Part shown: positions 1 through 12,700 of the stretch, one piece after another
How the letters are laid out: each line of letters begins with the position of its first letter
Position numbering within the stretch: position 1 is the stretch's first letter
Assembly (NCBI GenBank): GCA_029959195.1
Contig: CP114118.1
Span: 2,480,001 to 2,544,000 of the forward strand
DNA: 64,000 bases
DNA from: Dictyophora rubrovolvata
Taxonomy: Eukaryota > Basidiomycota > Agaricomycetes > Phallales > Phallaceae
Direction: 5' to 3'
Position numbers and translations under genes: made by a program
Notes under the pieces: model-generated
The model's input: the letters and a program-made list of their open reading frames with translations, nothing else
Databases searched by the model: none
Told to the model about the DNA's origin: nothing

Positions 1-1
1 T

Positions 2-1611
<1,610 letters not shown>

Positions 1612-2199
1612 TTAAACTGCCGTACTGTATTTTTGTAAAAGGTGATCGTGCGTACTGCTTAGACCGCGATACCACCAACGTAGGAGGTTTAGTTGTCCAT
1701 CAAAAAATACTAAAGTTTCAAGTAATAACATCAAGACGAATATACAATTCACCGGCATGGCGTTAAATACCCATTTTTAGGTTTTGTGATTATTCAAACA
1801 AAAGACAAATCGCTCTTGAAAGTGGGCAAAGCCTCAAAGATATAATGTCGCTTTGAGTTATAGAAACGCGTCTGCAGTGGACGGGTTATGGAGGCATAAT
1901 TTATCACTCGTTTGTCCTTGTACATGTCCATAATGTCAGATCTGTGGCTTATAAGTCAATAACTCTTATTCAAATCTCGGTCCTTGTGGTCCAGGGGATT
2001 AGATAAATGCCCAGGAGCCCAGGGAACATTTACGAACAACCTGAAGGCTGGAGGCATAACTGTCGCTCCACGTCAAAGTATTTGGGTCTATATAGAAGCT
2101 CTACTACAGGGTACAAAGGAAGAGATATTACAATTAATTTGGGTATATAGTATACTGTCGTTCCTTGACTACTACTTACTAATACGACGGTCCAGATGA
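1612..2199. other. Intergenic, convergent 3' ends
   Basis: Space between the convergent RVB1 and phospholipase C stop codons. It is AT-rich and probably holds both 3' untranslated regions. The one open frame here (1984-2199) has no start context or recognisable family and I do not call it. Confidence 0.6.
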
Positions 2200-4188
2200 T
2201 TAAAGTTCTACACGAGTAAATCTAACTAATAAAAGACTTTCATTGAATTTGCCTCTTTTCCCGGACAACCTTACGAATCTCCATCCGGGTTGTAAGTAAT
2301 CCACTCTAGCACAAAATATACCAAGGCGGTCCTTTGTGAGCCATTCATCCTGATAGACAATTAACCTACATAAGCACAATTCAATTGAACAGTTAATAAA
2401 ACAGAGATGAAAGCATGGATATGTATTTTTTGGGGAAAATCACCTAATAAATGCTAAATCGTGTTCCAGGTATTCCCAGTGAAACCGCTCGTTCCAGAAG
2501 AAATCGGCTGTAGCTCCATCGGGCGGAGAACCTTCAGAGGGATGTTTGGATTGGGAACGGAAGGTTTTAGTACGCTCTGAAGGAAAGAAGAGCTCTCCAT
2601 GAACAAAAGCTTTCATGTTCTGCTTTAACTTTGGATTCGGAACTTGTGAAAAAAAAATGGGGGACAAGGTCTTTCGGTATACTAGGATAGCTCACCATTG
2701 CAACTTCCCAATATTTCGCAAGTCAGCCTGACATTTCGTTGCGTAATAGGTTTAATCCCACGAAGTGCATCCGGTTTGAGAACCCAACCCCCCGTTTCGA
2801 CGAACATTGCTTCATTGAACTGCAAATTTCGATCATATTTTTGCCAATTTAAAGCAGAGATATGGGTTCCTTAAGATACGTGTTAAAAATTTGTTAAAAA
2901 GACCCCTTTACAGTACTTGCCTGAAGCCCAATACTTGAGCGGTGAGAGATTACTTGACATTACCCGAGTTCCCTTTGGATAGACTCTTCGCATGTGATTC
3001 ATTGAATGGTCAATTAATTGCTCCAGAAAATGTGGTAAAAGCTTTCCCAAAGTTATTTCTGATAAGTTGTACAGGAGATGAGGCGGATCAGTTATGACTA
3101 TTTTCGTCGATATTGGTCAATTTTAAGTAACTTTCAAGTATGTAAGTGAAAAGTTAAAATTTGCTCGCCTCGTTGGAGCCAGCCGTCGGCCGGTTTGATG
3201 CTGCGACAATATATACCCAAAGCGGCCAGTGAAGGTGCAACTTTTGGCAGCCTGGCTACACTCGGATTCGGCAGCTGATTTGAGTCATTCATGTCCTTAT
3301 CATCTAGTTCTACGCACTCGGAAGTGGTGATCGGGTCGGAGTAACCTTGACTGGAGTCAAAGTGGTATTCTACCTAAATAAAGTAAAAGTTAAGATGAAA
3401 AATGTCATGAAGCATTTGATATTCAAATAGGTTACTTACCATGACGAGGATTCTGCCTCGTAAATGAGCAGGAGTGATCTCGCGTTCTCTTCCTTCGAAT
3501 CCGGCAATCGGTAAGGCGACTAACTTTGAACCCCACACATCCTCCATCACTTGAACCAATTCATCCTGGTGTTGCAAGGGCACATGGCATTCTAGACTGA
3601 TTAAAACAGGCCAGTCAGCGGGATTGATTGCATCTCCGATAGCTACGCAAACGTCACGAAATGGTATATGATCGCTCCAGGTCCATCCATGGGTGACAAT
3701 GAGACCCGCGGAGGCGTACCAGACATCGATTTCTACACAGCGGCAGTGGTGGGAAAGAACGTGGGTATAGGCTGATGGGTGGGCTTTGCCCATTAACTGG
3801 TATGATAATAGGTATGTATTATGCGATGTTCTAGACTGAGTTATGAAACGTTGATCTTGAATGGCAGAAAAGAAAGGGGGCCTGCGTACGAAATAAAATA
3901 GTGAGATAATGGGAAGCTATCGTCTGGTTCGGGGGGTTTAACGACCGGCTTCCTGAGAACGTCTTGAGGATCCTACATACGGTGAGAAACTGGTATGAAC
4001 AAAGAAAAGATCCAACGACGAACCTCGTTTCGTAAAGCCAGAAATTCGAGCATTTCTTTGCTCAGTCTTTGAGGATCAGACTGAGGAACAACATTGAGAG
4101 CGGTATCCAGATCTGTTGACGTGATGTTGAATTCGACGCCTTCTGAGCCGACTTCAGTACAGTCATCAATAACAGCATCGAGTTCCAT
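2200..4188 (-). CDS. PLC1: Phosphoinositide-specific phospholipase C (X-Y-C2, short N-terminus)
   Basis: Hydrolyses PIP2 to IP3 and diacylglycerol at membranes. Exons (high to low): 4188-4024, 3972-3890, 3830-3440, 3373-3169, 3097-2921, 2869-2696, 2642-2444, 2365-2200; they sum to 520 codons. The X domain starts at HYFISTSHNTYL with catalytic His86 and His130 (VTHGWTW) and metal ligands Glu116 and Asp118 in CRCVEID. The Y domain runs from LGIYCRSIKPADGW through RRVYPKGTRVMSSN, and a C2 domain ends the protein. I see no PH domain or EF-hands, which fungal PLC-delta enzymes often carry; in-frame TGA codons lie upstream of this ATG, so a short form is likely, though a distant 5' exon is possible. 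The intron at 2870-2920 uses GC-AG (GCAAGT donor). The 3098-3168 intron also appears to need a GC donor; a GT donor nearby would delete the conserved start of the Y domain. Confidence 0.9.
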
Positions 4189-4686
4189 GCTATAGCTATA
4201 GCTAAAGAGTTTAGGAGATCAAGCGGTCACAGATTCAGAATTAGGGCTTGTCATCAGTCCTACTGGCTCCTAGGAGCTGAATTTTAAGCGAGTCAGGTCA
4301 TGCCAACGCCGGATTTACTAATGACATAATCACCCCACCCCTTTTGTGAGCGTCGCCTTCGCTCCGAGTCAACATAGGAAAATCGTTCAACGATCCATCG
4401 TGCACGTTTGCGTCGACCTTTTTGAACGACGAATCAACGCCTGCTGAGTTTACATAAGCGCTCAATATGTCATTTGGACTTGGGTGCAGTACAGACAATT
4501 AATCTAACCACTGGCTGGATAGGGGCGAAATATAATCATATCGGACGTGGAACTTTCCGAGCGAGGAATTCGGATCTTCAGACAAAAAAATTGTACATTT
4601 ATACTCGAAAAGAAAAGAGTAGCTTCACCTCTAATGGACGCTCATAAAGTGTCGTTACCTTGTGTAAAAATATTCCAAATGATACG
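4189..4686. other. Region upstream of PLC, no gene called
   Basis: Promoter side of the phospholipase C gene and left flank of the copia element. A 66-codon minus-strand frame (4298-4498) could not be spliced to the PLC start with canonical donors. I see no other structure. Confidence 0.5.
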
Positions 4687-4905
4687 TGTTGAGTTACAGT
4701 CACACTGTGACGCAGTCACAGTGTATATAGTTACATACGCACACCGCGCCTATTTCCTCACTCGTGTTGAGTACACGTAGTGAGGTACGTTCCTTTTATA
4801 GTTTAGTTTCTCTTTCTATTATTAATTACTGTACCTAGCAATATTCTTTAGGTACGCTAATAGTATATCACTCGTGTTGAGTACACGTAGTGAGCAATAT
4901 TCTTT
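4687..4905 (+). repeat. Probable 5' LTR of copia element
   Basis: AT-rich block immediately before a copia-type primer site, opening with TGTTGAGTTACAG. It contains a near-palindrome (TCACACTGTGAC...GTCACAGTGT, 4699-4723) and two direct copies of two units: a 27-base near-palindrome starting TCACTCGTGTTGAG (4759-4785 and 4869-4895) and CAATATTCTTTAGGT (about 4839 and 4895). The matching 3' LTR is not in the window, so the boundaries are inferred only from the primer site and the TG start. Confidence 0.4.
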
Positions 4906-4906
4906 A

Positions 4907-4919
4907 GGTTATGGGCCCC
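4907..4919 (+). other. Copia primer-binding site (half tRNA-iMet type)
   Basis: GGTTATGGGCCCC is complementary to the anticodon stem-loop of eukaryotic initiator tRNA-Met (GGGGCCCATAACC). Copia-like elements such as Drosophila copia prime from this internal half-molecule rather than from the tRNA 3' end. It lies about 90 bases before the gag ATG, as expected. Confidence 0.75.
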
Positions 4920-6482
4920 GTGTTCCAGTTATTTTAACTGTGTAGCCCGCTAGTTGAAAAATGAAGAAAAAGCTCATACTAGACCGAACCTGACCAAACT
5001 GTGTGAAGAGTGATGCCATCTGATCCCCCACCCTCTCAGTCATCCTCGACTCAGCCATCTGACCCAAAAAGTGCAAAGCCATTCGAGCCTCCGAACTGGA
5101 TCAATAAATATCAGCCCAAGGTGCCTCTACAAGGAGACGAAAATTGGCTGACATGGAGCATGCTGATGAAACAGCTGCTCACGTGTGCTCGTGTCTGGAA
5201 AGTTGTCCTTGGCGAAGAAACAGCACCATCAATGCACTCACCAGACTACGAAAATTGGGAACTCAAAGACGGCTATGCAAGAATAGCCATCACCCACAAT
5301 GTTGACGAGAAGCTCATCCTAATGCTTGAAGACATGACTGTGCACGAGATGTGGACCCACCTACAAAGGCAGTACCAGCAAGTCGGGACGGGTTCCATCA
5401 TGATGTGGTTTCGAAAGCTCAATCGAATCGCAGACGCGTCTACAGATATTACCAAGCATGTAGAAGAGTTCAAAATGACATTGAGATACCTTGTCAATGC
5501 TGGTGTCAAATATCCCGAGCACATTCAAGCCACGATCCTTTTGTCGACTCTTCCAGATAGTGGTGCCGGCCCCGAGTCCTGGATGGGATTTATGTCTACC
5601 ATGTGAGTGGATGAATCCACAAAGCTGTCTACAGTAATAGCAGCAATCCTCGAAGAAGCTCGAATCCGCAAAGCGAAGGACCTGTCCAAGGCGAATGAGA
5701 ATGCCATGGCTGCTCGAGAACGTCTAGCCAAAAGCAGTGGCAAGAAGTTCTGCCGAAACTGCAACAAGGAAGGCCATGACACTTCGAGCTGCTGGGCAAA
5801 AGGTGGTGCTAAGGAAGGTCAGGGTCCGAAGCGAAAGCGCAAGAAAAAGAAGAAGGAAGATGCAAAAGCTGCAGAAGAGTCCGGCAGTGATAGTGATGAG
5901 AATACGAACCTGATCCAAGAGTCTTGCTTTGTATCCACAACTTCTGTCAATAAATTCCCTGTTACTGCTTCGCATTGCATGTGTGAACTACCGAAGAATC
6001 AATTCGAGAAAGTGTTTAACACCCTTCAAACTCGCACGATCATCGATTCGGGATCAACCACCCATATCGACAACGACCGTCGCAATTTTGATAAGATATC
6101 TCCCTCCTCTTCAAGCCTCATCAATGGCATTGGAGGAAATGGCGTCGAAATTGTTGGCCGAGGAAAATCAAATTGACAAATCAAACTGCCAAATGGCAAA
6201 CCTGCAAAGCTTAAACTGAAGAACACCTGCTATGTCCCTAGCATGTTGTTAGGATTAGTATCTGTATCGCGAATGGATGAAGCTGGTTGCTACACCTTGT
6301 TTGGGCAAGATAAGGCTGTATCATTCAAAGCAAACGACGGTGGGAAGCTTATGCAGAATATCCTGAAGAAGGAAGATGTTCAGTTCACTGCGAGCAAAAG
6401 ATCCGATAGATTATATCACCTTGATGAAGCTGAAGACTCTGAAATTGCGAACGTTGCTGAAATATCAAAACTCGAGCAACTG

Positions 6483-6886
6483 TCAGGGCTACTCTCTCAG
6501 ACTAGAGGGAGGGGATCCTAAGCAAAATATATTCTAGGAATAATACTAACTCACCTAGAGGGAGGGGATCCTAAGAGAACAAACTTAGGGATCCCTCCTC
6601 TAGGGCTACTAACTATATACTATGAAAAATGGCGAAGGCCACATGCGGCCTTCGGTTCATGGACTGGGCGTGGATATGTGCTGGTCCCGGACTTTTAGCC
6701 GGGGCCTAGGCCATGGCTCTGATGAGAACGGGCGCTCAGCACCCGTTGGAGGAAAAAATGGGAATACGGAAGGAGAGGGAAATGCAAGAGATGGGATAGA
6801 ATACGAGAAATATGGAAATAAATAAAATAAACCAGAACCGAAGATAAATGTAGAAAAATAAGGGGACGACGCTAGCATACCCTGAC
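6483..6886. mobile_element. hAT-like MITE inserted in copia, 8-bp TSD AGCAACTG
   Basis: The flanks repeat AGCAACTG (6475-6482 and 6887-6894), and deleting insert plus one copy restores the copia frame, which proves insertion. Ends are TCAGGGCTACT and ...ATACCCTGAC, a short terminal inverted repeat with the CAGGG core typical of hAT elements, which make 8-bp duplications. It encodes no protein. Inside are a 21-bp unit starting CTAGAGGGAGGGG twice in direct orientation (6502-6522, 6555-6575) and once inverted (6584-6603), plus AGGGCTACT repeated at 6485 and 6602. hAT assignment rests on TSD length and TIR core only. Confidence 0.82.
6633..6747 (+). other. Run of three strong hairpins in the MITE
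   Basis: Three stem-loops follow closely: CGAAGGCC/GGCCTTCG (6633-6640/6647-6654), GGTCCCGG/CCGGGGCC with one G-U pair (6683-6690/6699-6706) and AACGGG/CCCGTT (6727-6732/6742-6747). CTGATGAG (6719-6726) directly precedes the third stem and GGAGGAAA follows it, recalling a hammerhead core, but the GAAA is displaced and the helices do not close, so I do not call a ribozyme. Confidence 0.5.
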
Positions 6887-7260
6887 AGCAACTGCATCGG
6901 AGACTTGGTCACTTGAACTATAACCATGTCAAGAAGATCGCTAACAAGGAGATGCTTACCGGTATCAAGCTCAGCAAGAACGATTTAATGAGCACGCCAC
7001 CCGTTTGTCCCTGCTGTGCAGTTGGCAAGATCACGCGCGCAACACACCCTCGATCAACGAAACGTGCCAACAAGTATCTTGGTCGTGTTTTCTCGGACTT
7101 GTGGGGGCCAGCCCCTGTTCAAACCTCGAAGGGAAGCCGATACATGGTTACCTTCACCGATGACCATACACGTTATGTGTGGGTCTACTTCCTGAGACGT
7201 AAGAACAAGGTCTTCAAGGCTTTTATCGACTGGAAGCAGAAGGCTGAGAACCTGTCCGGG

Positions 7261-7861
7261 TGTCAAGATCCGAAAACATTCGAGTTCGAGAATACGATAA
7301 TTCGGAGAACGAGGAACCTGGCTTCAACTTATATGTTGCGCCCGTTCCAAAGGCCTGATAATTGTTCCTCAATTTAGATCGTGACGAACGTACACTCACG
7401 AATACGGAGTTCGAATGAAACGAGGCCTTTGACGACGAAGTCGTCAAAGACGAGTGAAACGAGAATTCGTGTAGAATGAAGGTTCGAGAATAAAGATGGT
7501 TTATAGACAAAAGAAGTCTTAATTGAAAAAGATATTTAATCGAATCAAAGTTCGATTTCAAGATGACCATAACTACATATTTACAAGGCGTTTAAATACT
7601 AGTTAAGTCGTGCAGGGTCAAGAACAAAGAAAGGACAGAAATAGAATAGTACTTAACAGTTCTCGACTACAACGTGTTTTTGTTAGAAAGAGATAGAACG
7701 AGATAGAAATGTTCTATATATATCATGGGAACTTTACCAATCAAAGTAAATATAGAAAACGGTCGTCACGGTAAAGTTCGGTCGTAAATCGTATATCGGT
7801 AAATCGTTATGAAATCGTTAGTTCGGTAAAACGAGTGTCATGAGAAAATCGGCTCATGACA
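7261..7861 (-). repeat. Gypsy 3' LTR (601 bp)
   Basis: Pairs with 17870-18470. The two differ at nine positions, each a CG in one copy and TG or CA in the other, so they are about 98.5% identical. In element orientation it starts TGTCATGAGCC and ends GGATCTTGACA. Confidence 0.95.
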
Positions 7862-8102
7862 GTACTCCCTCCTTAGGATCGAGCCCTCGAGATCCCTGTG
7901 TCCAAATATGTCTAAAACGACGGTGTTTCTATCGTGAAACATTTCCAAATTAGCAAAACAAAGACAAGTGGCGAATCGCTTAGCATTTGCTGAAACGACG
8001 GTGTTTTCAGAATATGGCCAAAAAAGGAAATGGCGGAACATAGTCGAGCGGAGGTCATCACGTGATTTGACTGAGTCCGAAATTCTGAAACGCGTCAAAG
8101 TG

Positions 8103-8108
8103 TATAAA
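8103..8108 (+). promoter_or_regulatory. TATA box candidate of antisense gene
   Basis: TATAAA lies 89 bases before the ATG at 8197 on the strand opposite to gag-pol, inside the 335-base gap between the 3' LTR and this gene. It supports an own promoter for the antisense gene; function is inferred. Confidence 0.4.
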
Positions 8109-8196
8109 GTCAGTGTCGTTCTGGGTCGTATTTTCTTCAAGCTTTTTTGCTTAGCATCCATTATCCATCTCCATTCTCCTCGCTTAAATCATTATC

Positions 8197-9490
8197 ATGT
8201 CTTCTCCCACCCCCACTACCTTCGATGCCCGTGTTCAATGGGCAATCAAACATCGTCGCGTCTACGCTTTTCCTGAAAACGAAGAAATCGGAATTCGCGT
8301 TAAAAGGTTTGACGATAGCGACGACGAGGACGATGTGCGACATGCACAAAAAAGTTTCGAAAAGAAGTTTGAGGAAGCAAAGACAAAGTTAGAGGTGGAG
8401 AGGCAAAAGGAGGAGGAGAGGAAAAGAGAGGAAGAGAGAAAACGAGAGGAGGAGGAGCAAAAACGGGAAGAGGCGAAGGCAGCTCAGCAGTTAAAGGAAC
8501 TGCTAGAAAAGTTTCCTACCCTGAAGGAGGGTAATTCGGTATGTCGTTTTGCTTCTCCATCGTTTTCGTTTTCATCGTTTTCTTGTTGCTTAGAAACCGA
8601 GTCTCAAGGAGAAAATGAGGCCTGTCGTCGTTGTGCCGCGTCTTGTTTCGAACACGGTCGCGGGGTCTTCAAAACGAGCACGCGTTTCGTTCGATGATGA
8701 CGATGGGGAAATCGACTCTCCTGCACCAAAACAACCCAAGACGACCGAACTAAAAGGGACACCCGGGGGTCCCTTGTACCCTAAGCCTTGCGAAGCATGT
8801 GCCCGTTCTGGGCACGAATGTAGGGAACAGATCCCGGTGAAAAAGATCTGTTACCGGTGTGCTTCATTACGTAGCAAGTGCTCGTTAAAACCGGGTCCCA
8901 AATACGGTCGAGGTGCCAATCGTGGTCGAGTCGTTTCGCGGGACGTAGAGACCGATTTCGAGGTCGAATCCGAGGACGAGCCTTCTGGCCAGCTTAAAAA
9001 CGTGTCTCGTCGTTCTGACCGTTTTGAAGAAAACGTAACGAGAGAAGACGTGAAGAGTCTGATCGAGTCTGTGGACGGTTTAGCAGCGGCTTGCAAAAAC
9101 GGTTTCAAAGAGCTCGTCGCTGCCTTGAAAATCCAGTCGGATAGTCAAGTACGCTTGAACGATAAAATTGATGATATGCAAATCGATTTCAGGAAGATCG
9201 TGGATCGACTGAGACGAGAGGACGGGGAGGCGGAGTTGGGAGACACTGGCCTTAGTGCCAAAGAAAAATTTATGCGACGTAGTAAGTTTCTTTTGGAAAC
9301 GATGAATCGTCGTGGTTTGGATCGCGTCGAATTTCGGCGCGATACTATTCGAAAAGCGTTAAGTGAAGGGTCGGATCCTTTAATGGAAGGGATCGAAAAT
9401 GCGGAAATCGAGGAGAGAGGAGATAAAGGGAAAGGGAAGGAGGAAGAGAACAATAGTAGTAATAGTAGCGAAAGTGAAAATGAAGAATGA
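8197..9490 (+). CDS. Antisense accessory protein of the gypsy element (coiled coil + Cys-cluster)
   Basis: Two exons, 8197-8538 and 8594-9490, joined by a 55-nt GT-AG intron; the frame continues GNS-KPSLKEKMRP and gives 412 residues. In order: a short conserved-looking N-terminus, an acidic stretch, a long Glu/Lys/Arg coiled coil (about residues 50-110), an acidic basic-flanked linker, then a cysteine cluster CEACARSGHEC...CYRCASLRSKC (C-x2-C-x6-C, spacer, C-x2-C-x6-C, about residues 170-200) resembling a fungal Zn2Cys6 cluster, a second helical region and a Ser/Asn/Glu tail. It lies between pol and the 3' LTR on the opposite strand to gag-pol. Likely a nucleic-acid-binding accessory or regulatory protein carried by the element; that role is inference. 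A host gene captured by the element is the alternative. Confidence 0.72.
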
Positions 9491-9733
9491 GTCGTTTTAA
9501 CTAAATAATACCTTGTATATATTAAAACGAAGAAAACGGACGCTTTGTACTACTAATTGTAATATTTTCTTTCTTCTATAATTTTTTCTTTGAAGTTTCA
9601 ATTCGTATGAAAACGGAAATAAAACGAGTAAAAAAAACGAGTCAAGTCAAAAACCAAAAATTATAAGTCTTAAGTCATTCAAAATTAAAAACGAGTAAAA
9701 CGAGAGAACGGAAAACGAGACCATTCAAAACGT

Positions 9734-12700
9734 TTACTTTCTAACCAAATGATGCCATTCTGGACCGGGTTTGTCTGGGTAAGACTTATGAAAATCTTCA
9801 ATGAGTTCTTTCGCATGCTCCAATTCGGTTGCTATCAACCAAGAAGACTCTTCATCAGTACCGTCATAGCCAAGCCACTTAACCAAGTATAAGAGCGGAC
9901 AAGCTCTTCTTCTATCAATCTTGGAGTCAAGTATTGATTCGACCTCGTATTCGATTTCGCCTTCAATTTCGAGAGCTGGAGGCAGATTCTGAATACGATT
10001 AGGAATAGAATTGTCAGTGGCGGGTTCTAGCATAGAAATGTGGAATACGGGGTGAACGGTACGATAATTTTCGGGTAAACGAAGAGTACGAGTGACTTTG
10101 TTTGGAATCGCAATCACTTCGAAAGGTCCAAGGTACTTGTCAGACAGTTTTCGAGAAGGTCGTGTTGTCGAAAAGAAGTCGCCTTTAACGAAGACTTTTG
10201 AACCGATTGGAAATTCGGGAGAACGGGACCGTTTTCTGTCTGCAGGGCCTTGATAGCTGTTAGGTATTAGAGTTCAACCGGCGGCCCCTCCAACAAAAAA
10301 ACAATAAAAAATTTAGATAAGCCTTATTTCTTTTCGTTTTATTCGCGCGTTGTACCTTTATTGTATTTCTAAGTCATTGTGGTCGCTTGTGGACCTTCGG
10401 TAGTATAGTTTATTAGAATGTAAACTCGTCGTCTATGTATGACGCGAGACTCCTTTGTAAGTAGGATAGCTTTTAATATAACACTGTTGCCTCGAATCTT
10501 GTCCGAATCTCAAATCTTATTCTTTTCGCTTGCGCTTTAGATTAAATCGATTCTCGATTTAATCCTACTATCTTATCTTATCAATTAAACGTGTTCTCGT
10601 TCGTCTCAGCTTCGATAACAAGACTTCGACTTCGATACTTTTGGTTCAGCTTATTTTACGTTCACTTTCTTGAACGAGTTATTATCCGACAATTCGATCA
10701 TATTTATTTTCTACACGGATACATCTTGAATAACTAGCGTAACCTTACAATAGCGTTTCTGAGCAAGTTCGATCTGAAGTTTGAGTTCGGAATGAATTTC
10801 ATCTAAATGAGAGATGAAATCGAGAGCACGAGAAGAGGTGAGGGGGAGGTCGTGGTTTACTGAGAGTCGCGGGTGGTAGCCTTTGTTCGCAAAAAACGGG
10901 GTAACACCTGTAGTAGCACTTTCAGCATTATTAAACGCAAACTCTGCTAAGGGCAACAAATCCGCCCAATTATCTTGCTGATAATTGCAATAAATACGAA
11001 TATACTGCTCAAGAGTTTGGTTAGTTCTTTCAGTTTGACCATCACCCTCAGGGTGATAACCCGAGGTGAAGTGGAGTTCCATCTCGAGTGCTTTACCAAG
11101 AGAACGAAAGAAATGCGATATGAATTCGGTACCACGGTCAGACGTGACGTGCGATGGAATACCATGTTTCGAGAAAACGTGTAAAACGAAAAGCTGAGCG
11201 AGATCAGTTGATGAAATTGTGTCAAACGTAGGAATGAAAAGAGCGTATTTTGTAAGTCGTTCAACAACGACTAAAACGGAGGTAAAACCGTTCGAGGGAG
11301 GCAGATGTTCGATGAAATCCATGGAAATCGAATCCCAAGGACGAGTCGGTATCAGGAGTTGTTGCAGAAAACCGTAGGGTTTATGTCGCTGAGACTTACC
11401 ACGCATACAAGGTATGCATGACTTACAAAAGTCTCGTATTGTGGAACGCATATTCGGCCAAACGTATTCACGGCGAATCGTAGAAAGCGTCTTGTTTTGC
11501 CCGAAATGTCCAGATAACGGATGGTCATGTTTGTACTGCATAACTCGAAGTCGTAGATCGAGGAGATCTGGAACGTAGATCTTGCCATCACAACGAAGGA
11601 AACCTTTGAAATCGACAGTCCAACGAGGATTAGGACTAATAGGAAGATATCGTTTAGCAATTGGGTCTTCATTGAGAACGGATAATATATCAGAATGAAG
11701 CTTATCAATATCCATAACCACGGCGGCACGAGTCAAGATGGGATGCAAAATCGTTGCATTGAGTGACGCCTTTAACTGTTCGGAGGTAAAAATTGACTTC
11801 TCGTTTTGTGGGTTAACGGACGCGTAGTCGTTTACTCCCCCCTTAAGGTAGACGTCCCATTGTCTAGTCAAAGAGTCAGGTTTTGTGCCAAGTTTGCCGG
11901 GTTGAAAGTTGATCGAAAGATTAAACTGAGACAAGTATTCAGACCAACGGGCCTGTCGACGAGTCAAAATTTTCGTGGTTGTAAAATAAACTAGGTTCTT
12001 GTGGTCAGTGAAGACGTCGATAGGGAAAGTAGATCCTTCAAGATAGTGTCTCCATCGTTTGAAAGCTTCAAAAATCACGAGGAGTTCTTTATTGTGAACG
12101 TCGTAATTTAATTCAGCACCTGTAAAGGTTCGAGAATGAAACGCGATTGGATGGAGTTCGTCGTTCTCGTCGAATTGTGAAATAATAGCGGCGAGGGCAT
12201 AGTCAGACGCGTCCGTCTCGACTATGATTGGCTTATCTGGCGACCAATGTCTCAAAATCGGTGCCATCGTGAAAGCTTTCTTCAATAAATCAAAAGCCTT
12301 TTGACATTCGTCAGTCCAATTCCACACAATACCTTTCTTGGTAAGACGTGTCAGTGGAACGGTAATTCGAGAGTATTCGTCGATAAAACGGCGATAAAAA
12401 TTCGCAAACCCAAGGAAAGACTGAACATCTTTAACCTTACGAGGGGTCGGCCAATCTTGGATATCTTGGACTTTAGCGGGGTCCATTGCGAGACCTTGAG
12501 GTCCTAAAACGAAACCTAAGAATTTGACACGGTCTTTCGAAAATTCGCATTTCTTCAGAGAGGCGAAAAGACCGTTTGCGCGAAGTCGAGATAAGACTTC
12601 TCGCACATGTTGTCGATGAATTTCAGGGGAATCGGAGTAAATTAAGATATCATCAAGATAAATGACGACGTATGAATCGAGAACATCACCAAAGATTTCG

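Larger units (their letters stand above)
4687..7260 (+). mobile_element. Ty1/copia retrotransposon, 5' part, decayed
   Basis: LTR-like leader, half-tRNA-iMet primer site, gag, CCHC knuckle, aspartic protease, integrase zinc motif and the start of the integrase core, in copia order. It is interrupted by a MITE at 6483-6886 and cut at 7260 by the gypsy element. I find no continuation (rest of integrase, reverse transcriptase, RNase H, 3' LTR) beyond the gypsy at 18471, so the right half appears lost. Confidence 0.85.
5010..7260 (+). pseudogene. Copia gag-pol polyprotein (stops, MITE insertion, truncated)
   Basis: One reading frame runs from the ATG at 5010. It has a gag/UBN2-like domain (about 5085-5600), CCHC knuckle C-x2-C-x4-H-x4-C at 5751-5792, a basic Lys-rich linker, protease motif IIDSGSTTHI near 6039-6068, GAG_pre-integrase with HRRLGHLNYNH and CPCC, and the integrase core with first catalytic Asp in FSDLWGP. 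Two in-frame TGA codons (5604-5606, 6174-6176) sit where Trp fits, suggesting TGG to TGA mutation. Removing the MITE with one 8-bp target copy restores KLEQLHRRLGHLNYNH exactly, so there is no other frameshift up to the cut after QKAENLSG. Confidence 0.88.

Noticed and set aside
4298-4498. Minus-strand frame MSVLHPSPNDILSAYV as an upstream exon of the phospholipase C
   Set aside because: No canonical donor/acceptor pair joins it in frame to the exon starting MELDAVIDD.
6719-6755. Hammerhead ribozyme in the MITE
   Set aside because: CTGATGA and GAAA are present but GAAA is displaced from stem II and no closing helix III/I arrangement fits.
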